Assembly (NCBI GenBank): GCA_029961685.1 | Contig: JARWKL010000001.1 | Span: 27,416,295 to 27,480,294, forward strand | Source: Aristolochia californica | Taxonomy: Eukaryota; Streptophyta; Magnoliopsida; Piperales; Aristolochiaceae | DNA: 64,000 nt | Direction of reading: 5' to 3' | Shown here: positions 49,228 through 61,221 of the stretch, one piece after another | Layout: each line of letters starts with the position of its first letter | How positions within the stretch are numbered: position 1 is the stretch's first letter | Notes under the pieces: generated by a model | The model's database searches: none | Seen by the model: the letters and a program-made list of their open reading frames with translations, nothing else | What the model was told of the DNA's origin: nothing | Program-made: the position numbers and the translations under genes

Positions 49228-49891
49228 GTGTGGAAGAAATCTCTTTCTTTTAAAATTCCAAGCTGTTTGGGTTGAACTAGTGGAATTACCCAAACTTGGA
49301 CAACAAAACTTTTATATTCATTTGTGGTTTGTGAATAAATTTTCTTTACTTACATTTTTAATTTTTTAAAATTTTTTAACTCCATAATTTTCATTTTGTT
49401 CTGATCTAGTTGCCTTTTTGGTTTACGGGAAGAAGGGAGAGAGAAAACTCAAAGTTTTGTTGTAAGAAATAAGAGTACATCTAGAATGGAAATGCACAAT
49501 GCACAAATGTAGAGCGAGATAATTCCAATGAGTTTCTGTAATTTTTAGGGATTCTAAGGTCTTTTTTGTTTTTATATATCAGGTTTTGCAATCATCGGGA
49601 AAAAGGGGGAAGCAGGGATTTTCAACTGAGTGTTGACTCCTAATCCATAAGTCATTTCTTAGGGTAATATAGCCCGTTACGCATGATAAATCACTTTACA
49701 ATCATCTATGATCGTTGGGTCAGCTTTTTGTAGATGGGCAAAATAATGGCTTGTTTGACTCGGGTAAATAGCCCACGGCACGTTCACTTTAGAATTTAAT
49801 GAGCGTTTGTTATTCTCTTGAAAAGCTTTGGATCCATAGGTGATTTTCATCTTTAATATGTATAAAACATGCATATCCATTTTTAAAGCCT
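49228..49891 (+). repeat. Unit U74, S/L mosaic, dimer member b2
   Basis: 664 bp. Partner of U72 (CTGTTTGGGTTG, CTCCATAATTTTC, TTGTTCTGATC, then AGAGCGAG and GATTCTAAGGTC). Confidence 0.92.
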
Positions 49892-50555
49892 GTGTGGAGG
49901 AAATCTCTTTCTTATAAAATTCCAAGCTGTTAGGGTTGAACTAGTGGAATTTCCCAAATTATGACAACAAAAATTTTGTGTTCATTTGTGGTGTGTGAAT
50001 AAATTTTCTTTACTTACTTTTGTTATTGTTTTAAATTTTTTAACTCCAAAATTTTCATTTTGTTGTGATCTATTTACCTTTTTGGTTTACGGGATGAAGG
50101 GAGAGCAAATACTCGAAGTTTTGTTTTAAGAAAAAAGAGTACATCTAGAATGGAAATGCTCAATGCACAAATGTAGAGAGAGATAATTCCAAAGAGTTTC
50201 TGTAATTTTTAGGTATTGTAAGCTCTTCTTAGTTTTTAAATATCAGCTTTTGCAATCGTCGGGAAAAAGGGGGAGGCAGGGATTTTTAACTGAGTCTTGA
50301 CTCCCAATCCATAAGTCATTTCTTAGGGTAATATTGCCCATTACGCATGATAAATCACTTTACAATCTTCTACGATCGTTGGGTCAGCTTTTTGTAGATG
50401 GGCAAAATAATCGCTCGTTTGACTCGGGTAAATATCCCACCGCACGTTCCCTTGAGAATTTAATGAGCGTTTGTTATTCTCGTCAAAACCTTTGGATCCA
50501 TAGATGATTTGCATCTTTAACATGTTTCAAACATGCAAATCCATTTTTCAAGCAT
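49892..50555 (+). repeat. Unit U75, class S
   Basis: 664 bp. Marks are AAATTATGACAAC, GAGCAAATACTCG and GGTATTGTAAGC. Confidence 0.92.
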
Positions 50556-51220
50556 GTGTGGAGGAAATCTCTTTCTTATAAAGTTCCAAGTTGTTAGGGT
50601 TGAACTAGTGGAATTTCCCAAACTTGGACAACAAAACTTTTATATTCATTTGTGGTATGTGAATAAATTTTATTTACTTATATTTTTTTATTGTTTTAAA
50701 TTTTTTTACTCCAAAATATTCATTTTGTTGTGATCTATTTGCCTTTTTGGTTTACGGGATGAAGGGAGAGCGAAAACTCAAAGTCTTGTTTTAAGAAAAA
50801 AGAGTACATCTAGAATGGAAATGCACAACGCAAAAATTTAGGGCGAGATAATTCCAAACTGTTTCTGTAATTGTTAGGGATTCTAAGGTCTTTTTAGTTT
50901 TTATATATCAGATTTTGCAATCGTCGGGAAAAAGGGGGAAGAAGGAATTTTTAACTAAGTGTTGACTCCCAATCCATAAGTCATTTCTTAGGGTAATATA
51001 GCCCGTTATGCATGACAAATCACTTTACAATCATCTATGATCGTTGGGTCAGCTTTTTGTAGATGGGCAAAATAATGGCTTGTTTGACTTGGGTAAATAT
51101 CCCACCGCATGTTCACTTTAGAATTTAATGAGCGTTTGCTATTCTCTTCAAAAGATTTGGATCCATAGGTGATTTTCATCTTTAACATGTTTAAAACATG
51201 CAAATCCATTTTTTAAGCAT
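50556..51220 (+). repeat. Unit U76, S/L mosaic
   Basis: 665 bp. TTTACTCCAAAATATTC and CAAAGTCTTG, then L-like TAGGGCGAG, GATTCTAAGGTC and GTGTTGAC. Confidence 0.9.
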
Positions 51221-51882
51221 GTGTAGAGGAAATCTCTTTCTTATAAAATTCCAAGCTGTTAGGGTTGAACTAGTGGAATTTCCCAAATTTGGACAACAAA
51301 ACTTTTATATTTATTTGTGGTGCGTGAATAAATTTTTTTTACTTACATTTTTTATTATTTTAATTTTTTAACTCCAAAATTTTCATTTTGTTATGATCTA
51401 TTTGCCTTTTTGGTTTACAGGATGAAGGGAGAGCGAAAACACAAAGTCTTGTTTGAAGAAAAAAGAGTACATCTAGAGTGGAAAAGCACAATGCACAAAT
51501 ATAGAGCGAGATAATTCCAAAGAATTTCTGTAATTTTTTGGGATTCTATGGTCTTTTTACTTTTTATATATCTGGTTTTGCAATCGTCGGGAAAAAGGGG
51601 AAGCAGGGATTTTTAACTGAGTGTTGAGTGCCAATCAATAAGTCATTTCTTAGGGTAATATAGCCCGTTACGCATGATAATTCACTTTACAATCATCTAT
51701 GATCGTTGGGTCAGCTTTTTGTAGATGAGCAAAATAATGGCTTGTTTGACTCGGGTAAATATCCCACCGCACGTTCACTTCAGAATTTAATGAGCTTTTG
51801 TTATTCTCTTCAAAATCTTTGGATCCATAGGTGATTTGTATCTATAACATGTTTAAAACATGCATATCCATTTTTAAAGCAT
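51221..51882 (+). repeat. Unit U77, S/L mosaic
   Basis: 662 bp. Marks are GTGTAGAGG, CAAAGTCTTG, CTAGAGTGG, AGAGCGAG and GATTCTATGGTC. Confidence 0.9.
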
Positions 51883-52543
51883 GTGTGGAGGAAATCTCTT
51901 TCTTATAAAATTCCAAGCTGTTAGGGTTGAACTAGTCGAATTTCCCAAACTTGGACAACAAAACTTTTGTGTTCATTTGTGGTGTGTGAAAAAATTTTCT
52001 TTACTTACATTTGTTATTGTTTTAAATTTTTTAACTTCAAATTTTTTATTTTGTTGTGATCTATTTGCCTTTTTGGTTTACGGGATGGAGGGAGAGCGAA
52101 AACTCAAAGTTTTGTTTCAAGAAAAAAAGGTACAACTAGAATGGAAATGCACAATGCAAAATGTAGAGGGAGATAATTCATAAGAGTTTCTTCAATTTTT
52201 TGGGACTGTAAGCTCTTCTTAGTTTTTATAAATCAGGTTTTGGAATCGTCGGGAAAAAGGGGGAGGCAAGGATTTCTAACTGAGTCTTGACTCCCAATCC
52301 ATAAGTAATTTCTTAGGGTAATATAGCCCGTTACGCGTCGTCAAACACTTTACAATCATCTATGATCGTTAGGTCAGCATTTTGTAGATGGGCAAAATAA
52401 CTGCTTGTTTGACTCGGGTAAATACCAACCCACGTTCACTTGAGAATTTAATGAGCGTTTGTTATTCTCTTCAAAAGCTTTGTATCCATAGGTGATTTGC
52501 ATCTTTAACACGTTTCAAACATGCAAATCCATTTTTGTAGCAT
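51883..52543 (+). repeat. Unit U78, class S
   Basis: 661 bp. Marks are GTGTGAAAAAATTTTC and GTTTCAAGAAAAAAAGG. The usual CCCACCGCACGTTC is reduced to CCAACCCACGTTC. Confidence 0.9.
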
Positions 52544-53190
52544 GTGTGGAGGAAATCTCTTTCATTCAAAATTCCAAGTCATTAGGGTTCAACTAGTGGA
52601 ATTTCCCAAATTTGGACAACAAAACTTTTGTATTCCTTTGTGGTATGTGAATAAATTTTCTTTCTTACATTTGTTATTGTTTTAATTTTTTTTTCATACA
52701 TGAACTCTAAAATTTTCATTTTGTTGTGATCTATTTGCCTTTTTGGTTTACGGGATGAAGGGAGAGCGAAAACTCAAAGTTTTGATTTATGAAAAAAGTG
52801 CACAAATATAGAGCGAGATAATTCCAAAGAGTTTCTGTAATTTTTAGGGATTCTAAGGTCTTTTTAGTTTTTATATATCAGGTTTTGCAATCGTTGGGAA
52901 AAAGGGGGAAGCAGGGATTTTTAACTGAGTGTCGACTCCCAATCCATAAGACATTTCTTTGGGTAATATAGCCCGTTACGCATGATAAATCACTTTAAAA
53001 TCATCTATGATCGTTGGGTAAGCTTTTTGTAGATGGGAAAAATTATGGCTTGTTTGACTCGGGTAAATATCCCACCGCACGTTCACTTGACAATTTAATG
53101 AGCGTTTGTTATTCTCTTCAAAAGCGTTGGATCCATAGGTGATTTGCATCTTTAACATGTATAAAACATGCATATCCTTTTATAAAGCGT
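52544..53190 (+). repeat. Unit U79, class L, 26-bp deletion
   Basis: 647 bp. L-type box (CATACATGAACTCT). GAAAAAAGTG is joined to CACAAATATAG near 52800. Confidence 0.93.
52791..52811 (+). other. 26-bp deletion junction in U79
   Basis: GAAAAAAGTG is followed at once by CACAAATATAG. The normal L order is AGTGTACATC ... CAGTGCACAAATG, so the lost segment is bounded by AGTG direct repeats. Confidence 0.9.
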
Positions 53191-53853
53191 GTGTGGAGGA
53201 AATCTCTTTTATTATAAAATTCCAAGCTGTTAGGGTTGAACTAGTGGAATTTCCCAAACTTGGACCACAAAACTTTTGTGTTCATTTTTGGTATGTGAAT
53301 AAATTTTTTTTACTTACATTTGTTATTGTTTAAAATTTTTTGACTCCAAAACATTCATTTTGTTGTGATCTATTTGCCTCTTTGGTTTACAGGATGAAGG
53401 GAGTGCGAAAACTCAAATTTTTGTTTTAAAAAAAATGTACATCTAGAATGGAAATGCACAATGCATGAATGTAGAGGGAGATAACTCCAAAGAGTTTCTT
53501 TACTTTTTAGGGATTGTAAGCTCTTCTTAGTTTTTATATATCAGGTTTTGCAGTCGTCGGGAAAAAGCGGGATGCAGAGATTTTTAACTGAGTATTGACT
53601 CCCAATCCAAAAGTCATTTCTCTGGGTAATATAGCCCGTTACGCATGATAAATCACTTTACAATCATCTATGATCGTTCGCTCACCTTTTTGTAGATGGG
53701 CAAAATAATGGCTTATTTGACTCGGGTAAATATCCCACCGCACGCTCACTTGAGCATTTAATGAGTGTGTGTTATTCTCTTCAAAAGCTTTGGATCCATA
53801 TGTGATTTGCATCTTTAAGATGTTTCAAACATGCAAATCCATTTTTTAAGCAT
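53191..53853 (+). repeat. Unit U80, class S
   Basis: 663 bp. Marks are TTTGACTCCAAAACATTC, GGGAGTGCG and a G tract reduced to AAAGCGGGATGC. Confidence 0.9.
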
Positions 53854-54526
53854 GTGTGGAGGAAATCTCTTTCTTATAAAATTCCAAGCTGTTAGGGTTG
53901 AACTAGTGGAATTTCCCAAACTTGGACAACAAAACTTTTGTATTCATTTGTGGTTTGTGAATAAATTTTCTTTACTTATATTTGTTATTGTTTAAAATTT
54001 TTTTCCATACATGAACACTAAAATTTTCATTTTGTTGTGATCTATTTGCCTTTTTGGTTTACGGGATGAAGGGAGAGCGAAAACTCAAAGTTTTGATTTA
54101 TGAAAAAAGAGTATATCTAAAATGAGAATGCACAGTGCACAATTTAGAGTGCGATAATTCCAAAGAGTTTCTGTAATTTTTAGGGATTCTAAGGTCTTTT
54201 TAGTTTTTATATATCAGGTTTTGCAATCGTAGGGAAAAAGGGGGAAGCAGGGATTTTTAATTGAGTCTTGACTCCCAATCCATAAGTCATTTTTTAGGGT
54301 AATATAGCCCATTACGCATGATAAATCACTTTACAATCATCTATGATCGTTGGGTCAGCTTTTTGTGGATGGGTAAAATAATGGCTTGTTTGACTGGGGT
54401 AAATATCCCACCGCACGTTCACTAGAGAATTTAATGAGCGTTTGTTATTCTATTCAAAAGCTTTGTTTCCATAGGTTATTTGCATCTTTAACATGTATAA
54501 AACATGCATATCCATTTTTAAAGCAT
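53854..54526 (+). repeat. Unit U81, class L
   Basis: 673 bp. Marks are CCATACATGAACACT, GCACAGTGCACAATTTAG and TTGTGGATGGG. Confidence 0.92.
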
Positions 54527-55187
54527 GTGTGGGGGATATCTCTTTCTTATAAAACTCCAAGCTGTTAGGGTTGAACTAGTGGAATTTCCCAAACTCGGAT
54601 AACAAAACTTGTGTTCATTTGTGGTGCGTGAAAAAATTTTCTTTACTTACTTTTTTATTGTTTTAAATTTTTTTCTCCAAAATTTTTATTTTGTTGTGAT
54701 CTATTGGCCTTTTTCGTTTACGGGATGGAGGGAGAGCGAAAACTCAAAGTTTTGTTTTAAGAAAAAAGAGTACAAGTAGATTCGAAATGCAAAATGCAAA
54801 AATATAGAGAGAGATAATTCCAAAGAGTTTCTGTAATTTATAGGAATTGTATGCTCTTCTTAGTTTTTAAATATCAGGTTTTGCAATCGTCGGGAAAAAG
54901 GGGAGAGGCAAGGATTTTTAACCGAGTCTTGATTCCCAATCTATAAGACATTTCTTAGGGTAATATTGCCCGTTACGCATGATAAATCACTTCACAATCA
55001 TCTATGATCGTTGGGTCAGCTTTTTGTAGATGGGCAAAATAATGGCTTGTTTGACTCGGGTAAATATCCCACCGCACGTTCACTTGAGAATTTAATGAGC
55101 GTTTGTTATTCTCTTCAAAAGCTTTGGATCCATAGGTGATTTGCATCTTTAACATGTTCCAAACATGCAAATTCATGTTTTAAGCTT
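54527..55187 (+). repeat. Unit U82, class S
   Basis: 661 bp. Marks are AAAACTTGTGTTC, GTGCGTGAAAAAATT, AGATTCGAAATGC and ACCGAGTCTTGATTCCC. Confidence 0.9.
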
Positions 55188-55858
55188 GTGTTGAGGATTC
55201 TCTTTCTTATAAATTCCAAGTTGTTAGGGTTGAACTAGTGGAATTTCCCAAACTTGAACAACAAAACTTTTGTATTCATTTGTGGTGTGTGAATAAATTT
55301 TCTTTACTTACATTTGTTATTGTTTTGAATTTTTTTCCGTACATGAACTCTAAAATTTTCATTTTGTTGTGATCTATTTGCCTTTTTGGTTTACGGGATG
55401 AAGGGAGAGCGAAAACACAAAGTTTTGATTTATGAAAATAGTGTACATCTAAAATGAAAATGCACAGTGCACAAATGTAGAGCGAGATAATTCCAAAGAG
55501 TTTTGTAATTTTTTGGGATTCCATGGTCTTTCTAGTTTTTATATATCAGGTTTTGCGATCCTCTGGAAAAAGGGGGAAGCAGGGATTTTTAACTAAGTGT
55601 TGAATCCCAATTCATAAGTCATTTCTTAGGGTAATATAGCCCGTTACTCATGATAAATCACTTTACAATTATCTATCATCGTTGGGTCAGGTTTTTGTAG
55701 ATGGGCAAAATAATGGCTTTTTTGACTCGGGTAAATATCCCACCGCACGTTCACTTGAAAATTTAATGAGTGTTTGTTGTTCTCTTCATAAGCATTGGAT
55801 ACATAAGTGATTTGCATCTTTAACATGTTTCAAACATGCAAATCCATTTTTTAAGCAT
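55188..55858 (+). repeat. Unit U83, class L
   Basis: 671 bp. It starts GTGTTGAGG. AGAGTTTTGTAATTTTTTGG (2 bp short) is shared with U84. First of six consecutive L units. Confidence 0.9.
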
Positions 55859-56531
55859 GTGTGGAAGAAATCTCTTTCTTATAAAATTCCAAACTGTTAG
55901 GGGGTAACTAGTGGAATTTTCCAAACTTGAACAACACAACTTTTGTATTCATTTGTGGTGTGTGAATAAATTTTCTTTACTTATATTTGGTATTTTTTTA
56001 AGTTTTGTTTCGTACATGAACTTTTAAATTTTCATTTTGTTGTGATCTATTTGCCTTTTTGGTTCACGGGATGAAGGGAGAGCGAAAACTCAAAGTTTTG
56101 ATTTATGAAAAAAGTCTACATCTAAAATGAAAATGCACAGTGCACAAATTTAGAGCGAGATAATTCCAAAGAGTTTTGTAATTTTTTGGGATTCTAAGGT
56201 CTTTTTAGTTTTTATATATCAGGTTTTGCAATCGTCAGGAAAAAGGGGGAAGCATGGATTTTGATCTGAGTGATGACTCTCAATTCATAAGTCATTTCTT
56301 AGGGTAATAGAGCCCGTTACGCATGATAAATCACTTTACAATCATCTATGATCATTGGGTCAGGCTTTTGTAGATGGGCAAAATAATGGCTTGTCTGACT
56401 CGGGTAAATATCCCACCGCACGTTCACTTGAAAATTTAATGAGCGTTGGTTATTCTCTTCAAAAGCATTGAATCCATAAGTGATTTGCATCTTTAACATG
56501 ATTCAAACACGCAAATCCATTTTTTAAGCAT
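55859..56531 (+). repeat. Unit U84, class L
   Basis: 673 bp. Marks are TTAGGGGGTAACTAG and AGAGTTTTGTAATTTTTTGG; AAGCATTGAATCC lacks both HindIII and BamHI sites. Confidence 0.9.
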
Positions 56532-57203
56532 GTCTGGTGGAAATCTCTTTCTTATAAAATTCGAAACTGTTAGGGTTGAACTAGTGGAATTTTCCAAACT
56601 TGAACAACAAAACTTTTGTATTCATTTGTGGTGTGTGAATAAATTTTCTTTACTTATATTTATTATTTTTTTAAATTTTTTTTCGTACATGAACTCTAAA
56701 ATTTTCATTTTGTTGTGACCTATTTGCCATTTTGGTTTATGGGATGAAGGGAGAGCGAAAACTCATAGTTTTGATTTATGAAAAAAGTGTACATCTAAAA
56801 TGAAAATGCACAGTGCAAAAATTAGAGCAAGATAATTCCAAAGAGTTTCTGTAATTTTTATGGATTTTAAGGTCTTTTTAGTTTTTATATATTAGGTTTT
56901 GCAATCGTCAGGAAAATGGGGGAAGCAGGGATTTTTAACTGAGTGTTGACTCCCTATCCATTAGTCCTTTCTTTGGGTAATATAGCCCGTTACGCATGAT
57001 AGATCACTTTACAATCATATATGATCGTTGGGTCAGCTTTTTGTAGATGGGTAAAATAATGGCTTGTTTGACTAGGGTAAATATTCGCCGCACGTTCACT
57101 TTAGAATTTAATGAGCATTTGCTATTCTCTTCCAAAGCTGTGGATCCATAGGTGATTTGCATCTTTAAGATGTTTCAAACATGCAAATCCAATTTTTAAG
57201 CAT
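56532..57203 (+). repeat. Unit U85, class L
   Basis: 672 bp. Marks are GTCTGGTGG, GGAATTTTCCAAACTTG and GTGCAAAAATTAGAGC; the core variant is AATATTCGCCGC. Confidence 0.9.
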
Positions 57204-57875
57204 GTGTGGAGGAAATCTCTTTTTTATAAAATTCCAAGCTGTTAGGGTTGAACTTGTGGAATTTCCGAAACTTGGACAACAAAAATTTTGTATTCATTTG
57301 TGGTGTGTGAATAAATTTTCTTTACTTACATTTTTTATTGTTTTAAATTTTTTCCGTACATGAACTCTAAAATTTTCATTTTGTTGTGATCTATTTGCCT
57401 TTTTGGTTTATGGGATGAAGGAAGGGCGAAAACTCAAAGTTTTGATTTATGAAAAAGTGTACATCTAAAATGAAAATGCACAGTGCACAAATGTAGAGCG
57501 AGATAATTCCATAGAGTTTCTGTAATTTTTAGGGATTCTATGGTCTTTTTAGTTTTTATATATCAGGTTTGGCAATCGTCGGGAAAAAGGGGGAAGCAGG
57601 GATTTTTAACTGACACTGGACTCCCAATCCATAAGTCATTTGTTAGGGTAATATAGCCTGTTACGCATGATAAATCACTTTACAATCATCTATGATCGTT
57701 GGGTCAGCCTTTTGTAGATGCACAAAATAATGGCTTGTTTGACTCGGGTAAATATCCCACCGCACGTTCACTAGAGAATTTAATGAGCGTTTGTTATTCT
57801 CTTCAAAAGCTTTGAATTCATAGGTGATTTGCATCTTTAACATGTTTCAAACATGCAAATCCATTTTTTAAGCAT
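57204..57875 (+). repeat. Unit U86, class L
   Basis: 672 bp. Marks are GAAGGAAGGGCG and CTGACACTGGACTCC; the core has GTAGATGCACAAAAT. Confidence 0.9.
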
Positions 57876-58550
57876 GTGTGGAGGAAATCTCTTTCTTTTA
57901 AAATTCCAAACTGTTAGGGTTGAATTAGTGGAATTTCCCAAACTTGGACAACAAAACTTTTCCATTCATTTGTGGTGTGTGAATAAATTTTCTTTGCTTA
58001 CATTTGTTATTGTTTCAATTTTTTTTCCGTACATGAACTCTTAAATTTTCATTTTGTTGTGATCTATTTGCCTTTTTGAATTACGGGATGAAGGGAGAGC
58101 GAAAACTCAAAGTTTTGATTTATGAAAAAAGTGTACATCTAAAATGAAAATGCACATTGCACATGTGTAGAGCGAGATAATTCCAAAGAGTTTCTGTAAT
58201 TTTTTAGGATTCTAAGGTCTTTTTAGTTTTTATATATCAGGTTTTGCAATCGTCGGGAAAAAAGGGGGAAGCAGGGATTTTTAACTGAGTGTTGACTCGC
58301 AATCCATCAGTCATTTATTTGGGTAATATAGCCCGTTACGCATGATAAATCACCTTACAATCATGTATGATCGTTGGGTCAGCTTTTTGTAAATGGGAAA
58401 AATTATGGCTTGTTTGACTCAGGTAAATATCCCACCCTACGTTCACTTGAGAATTTAATGAGCGTTATTTATTCTCTTCAAAAGCTTTGGATCCATAGGT
58501 GATTTGCATTTTTAACATGTTTCAAACATGCAAATCCATTTGTTAAGCAC
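57876..58550 (+). repeat. Unit U87, class L
   Basis: 675 bp. Marks are TTTTGAATTACGGG, GCACATTGCACATGTG and GTGTTGACTCGC. Confidence 0.9.
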
Positions 58551-59224
58551 GTGTGGAGGAAATCTCTTTCTTTTAAAATTCCAAGTTGTTAGGGTTGAAC
58601 TAGTGGAATTTCCCAAACTTGGAGAACAAAACTTTTGTATTCATTTGTGGTGTGTGAATAAATTTTCTTTGCTTACTTTTGTTATTGTTTTAATTTTTTT
58701 TCCGTACAAGAACTCGAAAATTTTCATATTGTTGTGATCTATTTGCCTTTTTGGTTTACGGGATGAAGGGAGATCGAAAACACAAAGTTTTTATTAACGA
58801 AAAAAGTGTACATCTAAAATTAAAATGCACTGTGCACAAATGTAGAGCGAGATAATTCCAAAGAGTTTCTGTAATTTTTAGGGACTCTATGGTCTTTTTA
58901 GTTTTTATATATCAGGTTTTGAATTCGTCTGGAAAAAGGGGGAAGCAGGGATTTTTAACCGAGTGTTGACTCCCAATCCATAAGTCATTTCTTAGGGTAA
59001 TATAGCCCGTTACGTATGATAAATCACTTTACAATCATCTATGATCGTTGGGTCAGCTTTTTGTAGATGCACAAAATAATGGCTTGTTTGGCTCGGGTAA
59101 ATATCCCACTGCACGTTCACTTGAGAATTTAATGAGCGTTTGTTATTCTCTTCAAAAGATTTAGATCCATAGGTGATTTGCATCTTTAACATGTTTAAAA
59201 CATGCAGATCCATTTTTAAAGCAT
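58551..59224 (+). repeat. Unit U88, class L, dimer member
   Basis: 674 bp. Marks are CCGTACAAGAACTCG, TTCATATTG, TTAACGAAAAAAGTG and GGGACTCTATGGTC. Partner of U90; it ends with GTAGATGCACAAAAT. Confidence 0.92.
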
Positions 59225-59885
59225 GTGTGGAGGAAATCTCTCTCTTATAAAATACCAAGTTGTTAGGGTTGAACTAGTGAAATTTCCCAAACTTGGACAA
59301 CAAAACTTTTGTTTTAATTTTTGGTGTGTGAATAAATTTTCTTTACTTACATTTGTTATTTTTTTAAATTTTTAACTCCAAAATTTTTATTTTGTAGTGA
59401 TCTATTTGCCTTTTTGGTTGACGAGATGATGGGAGAGCGAAAAATCAAAGTTTTGATTTGAAAAAAAAGTACATCTAGAATGGAAATGCACAATGCACAA
59501 ATGTAGAGGGAGATAATTCCAAAGAGTTTCTTTAATTTTTAGGGACGGTATGCTCTGCTTAGTTTTTATATATCAGGTTTTACAATTGTCGGGAAAAAGG
59601 AGGAGGCATGGATTTTTAACTGAGTCTTGACTCCCAATCCATAAGTCATTTCTTAGGGTAATATAGCCCGTTATGCATGATAAAACACTTTACAATCATC
59701 TATGATCGTTGAGTCAGCTTTTTGTAGATGGGCGAAATAATGGCTTGTTTGACTCGGGTAAATATCCCACCACACGTTCACTTGAGAATTCAATGAGCGT
59801 TTGTTATTCTATTCAAAAGCTTTGGATCCATAGGTTATTTGCATCTTTAACATGTTTCAAACATGCAAATCCATTTGTTAAGCAT
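59225..59885 (+). repeat. Unit U89, class S, dimer member
   Basis: 661 bp. Marks are TTTTGTAGTGATC, GGTTGACGAGATGATGGG, GTATGCTCTGC and AAAAGGAGGAGGC. By hand count it differs from U91 at about 32 of 662 positions. Confidence 0.93.
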
Positions 59886-60559
59886 GTGTGGAGGAAATTT
59901 CTTTCTTTTAAAATTCCAAGCTGTTAGGGTTGAACTAGTGGAATTTTCCAAACTTGGAGAACAAAACTTTTGTATTCATTTGTGGTGTGTGAATAAATTT
60001 TCTTTGCTTAATTTTTTTTTTTTTTTAATTTTTTTTCTGTACAAGAACTCTAAAATTTTCATATTTTTGTGATCTATTTGCCTTTTTGGTTTACGGGATG
60101 AAGGGAGAGCGAAAACTCAAAGTTTTGATTAACGAAAAAAGTGTACATCTAAAATGAAAATGCACAGTGCACAAATGTAGAGCGAGATAATTCCAAATAG
60201 TTTTTGTAATTTTTAGGGACTCTGTGGTCTTTTTAGTTTTTATATATCAGGTTTTGCAATCGTCGGGAAAAAGGGGGAAGCAGGGATTTTTAACCGAGTG
60301 TTGACTCCCAATCCATAAGTCATTTCTTAGGGTAATATAGCCCGTTACGCATGATATATCACTTTACAATCATCTATGATCGTTGGGTCAGCTTTTTGTA
60401 GATGCGCAAAATAATGGCATGTTTGACTCGGGTAAATATCCCACCGCACGTTCACTTGAGAATTTAATGAGCGTTTGTTATTCTCTTCAAAAGCTTTAGA
60501 TCCATAGGTGATTTGCATCTTTAACATGTTTAAAACATGCATATCCATTTTTAAAGCAT
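59886..60559 (+). repeat. Unit U90, class L, dimer member
   Basis: 674 bp. Marks are CTGTACAAGAACTCT, TTCATATTTTTG, TTAACGAAAAAAGTG and GGGACTCTGTGGTC. Partner of U88. Confidence 0.92.
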
Positions 60560-61221
60560 GTGTGGAGGAAATCTCTGTCTTATAAAATTCCAACCTGATA
60601 GGGTTGAACTAGTGGAATTTCCCAAACACTGACAACAAAACTTTTGTGTTTATTTGTGGTGTGTGAATAAATTTTCTTTACTTACAATTGTTATTGTTTT
60701 AAATTTTTTAACTCCAAAATTTTTATTTTGTAGTGATCTATTTGCCTTTTTGGTTGACGAGATGATGGGAGAGCGAAAAATCAAAGTTTTGATTTGAAAA
60801 AAAAGTACATCTAGAATGGAAATCCACAATGCACAAATGTAGAGGGGGATAATTCCAAAGAGTTTCTTTAATTTTTAGGGACTGTATGCTCTGCTTAGTT
60901 TTTATATATCAGGTTTTACAATTGTCGGGAAAAAGGAGGAGGCAGGGATTTTTAACTGAGTCTTGACTCCCAATCCATAAGTCATTTCTTAGGGTAATAT
61001 AGCCCGTTACGCAAGATAAAACACTTTACAATCGTCTATGATCGTTGGGTCAGCTTTTTGTAGATGGGCAAAATAATGGCTTGTTTGACTCAGGCAAATA
61101 TACCACCACACGTTCACTTGAGAATTTAATGAGCGTTTGTTATTCTCTTCAAAAGCTTTGGATCTATAGGTGATTTGCATCTTGAACATGTTTCAAACAT
61201 GCAAATCCATTTGTTAAGCAT
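60560..61221 (+). repeat. Unit U91, class S, dimer member
   Basis: 662 bp. Partner of U89, with the same GGTTGACGAGATGATGGG and AAAAGGAGGAGGC marks. Confidence 0.93.
61187..61201. other. Per-unit dyad (C-centre example)
   Basis: CATGTTTCAAACATG, the form that usually precedes L units. G-centred forms also occur (before U34, U39 and U47), so the arms can stay intact while the centre changes. A TATAAAACATG form breaks one arm in a minority of units. Confidence 0.7.

Larger units (their letters stand above)
47234..49891 (+). repeat. Dimer higher-order repeat, period 1329 bp
   Basis: U71/U73 share CCAATTTATTA, CTTGGATAA, ATTGTTATAAATT and GTACTTCTAG. U72/U74 share CTGTTTGGGTTG, CTCCATAATTTT and TTGTTCTGAT. 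Starts 47234, 48563 and 49892 are exactly 1329 bp apart. U75 no longer carries the U71/U73 marks. Confidence 0.9.
55188..59224 (+). repeat. Run of six consecutive L units (U83-U88)
   Basis: Spacings are 671, 673, 672, 672, 675 and 674 with no S unit between. U83 and U84 also share a 2-bp-short AGAGTTTTGTAA, showing local spread. Confidence 0.88.
58551..61221 (+). repeat. Dimer higher-order repeat, period 1335 bp
   Basis: U88/U90 share the ACAAGAACTC box, TTCATATT and TTAACGAAAAAAGTG. U89/U91 share TTTTGTAGTGATC, GGTTGACGAGATGATGGG and AAAAGGAGGAGGC. Starts step 58551 to 59886 and 59225 to 60560, both 1335 bp. The start of U92 also resembles U88 and U90. Confidence 0.92.
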
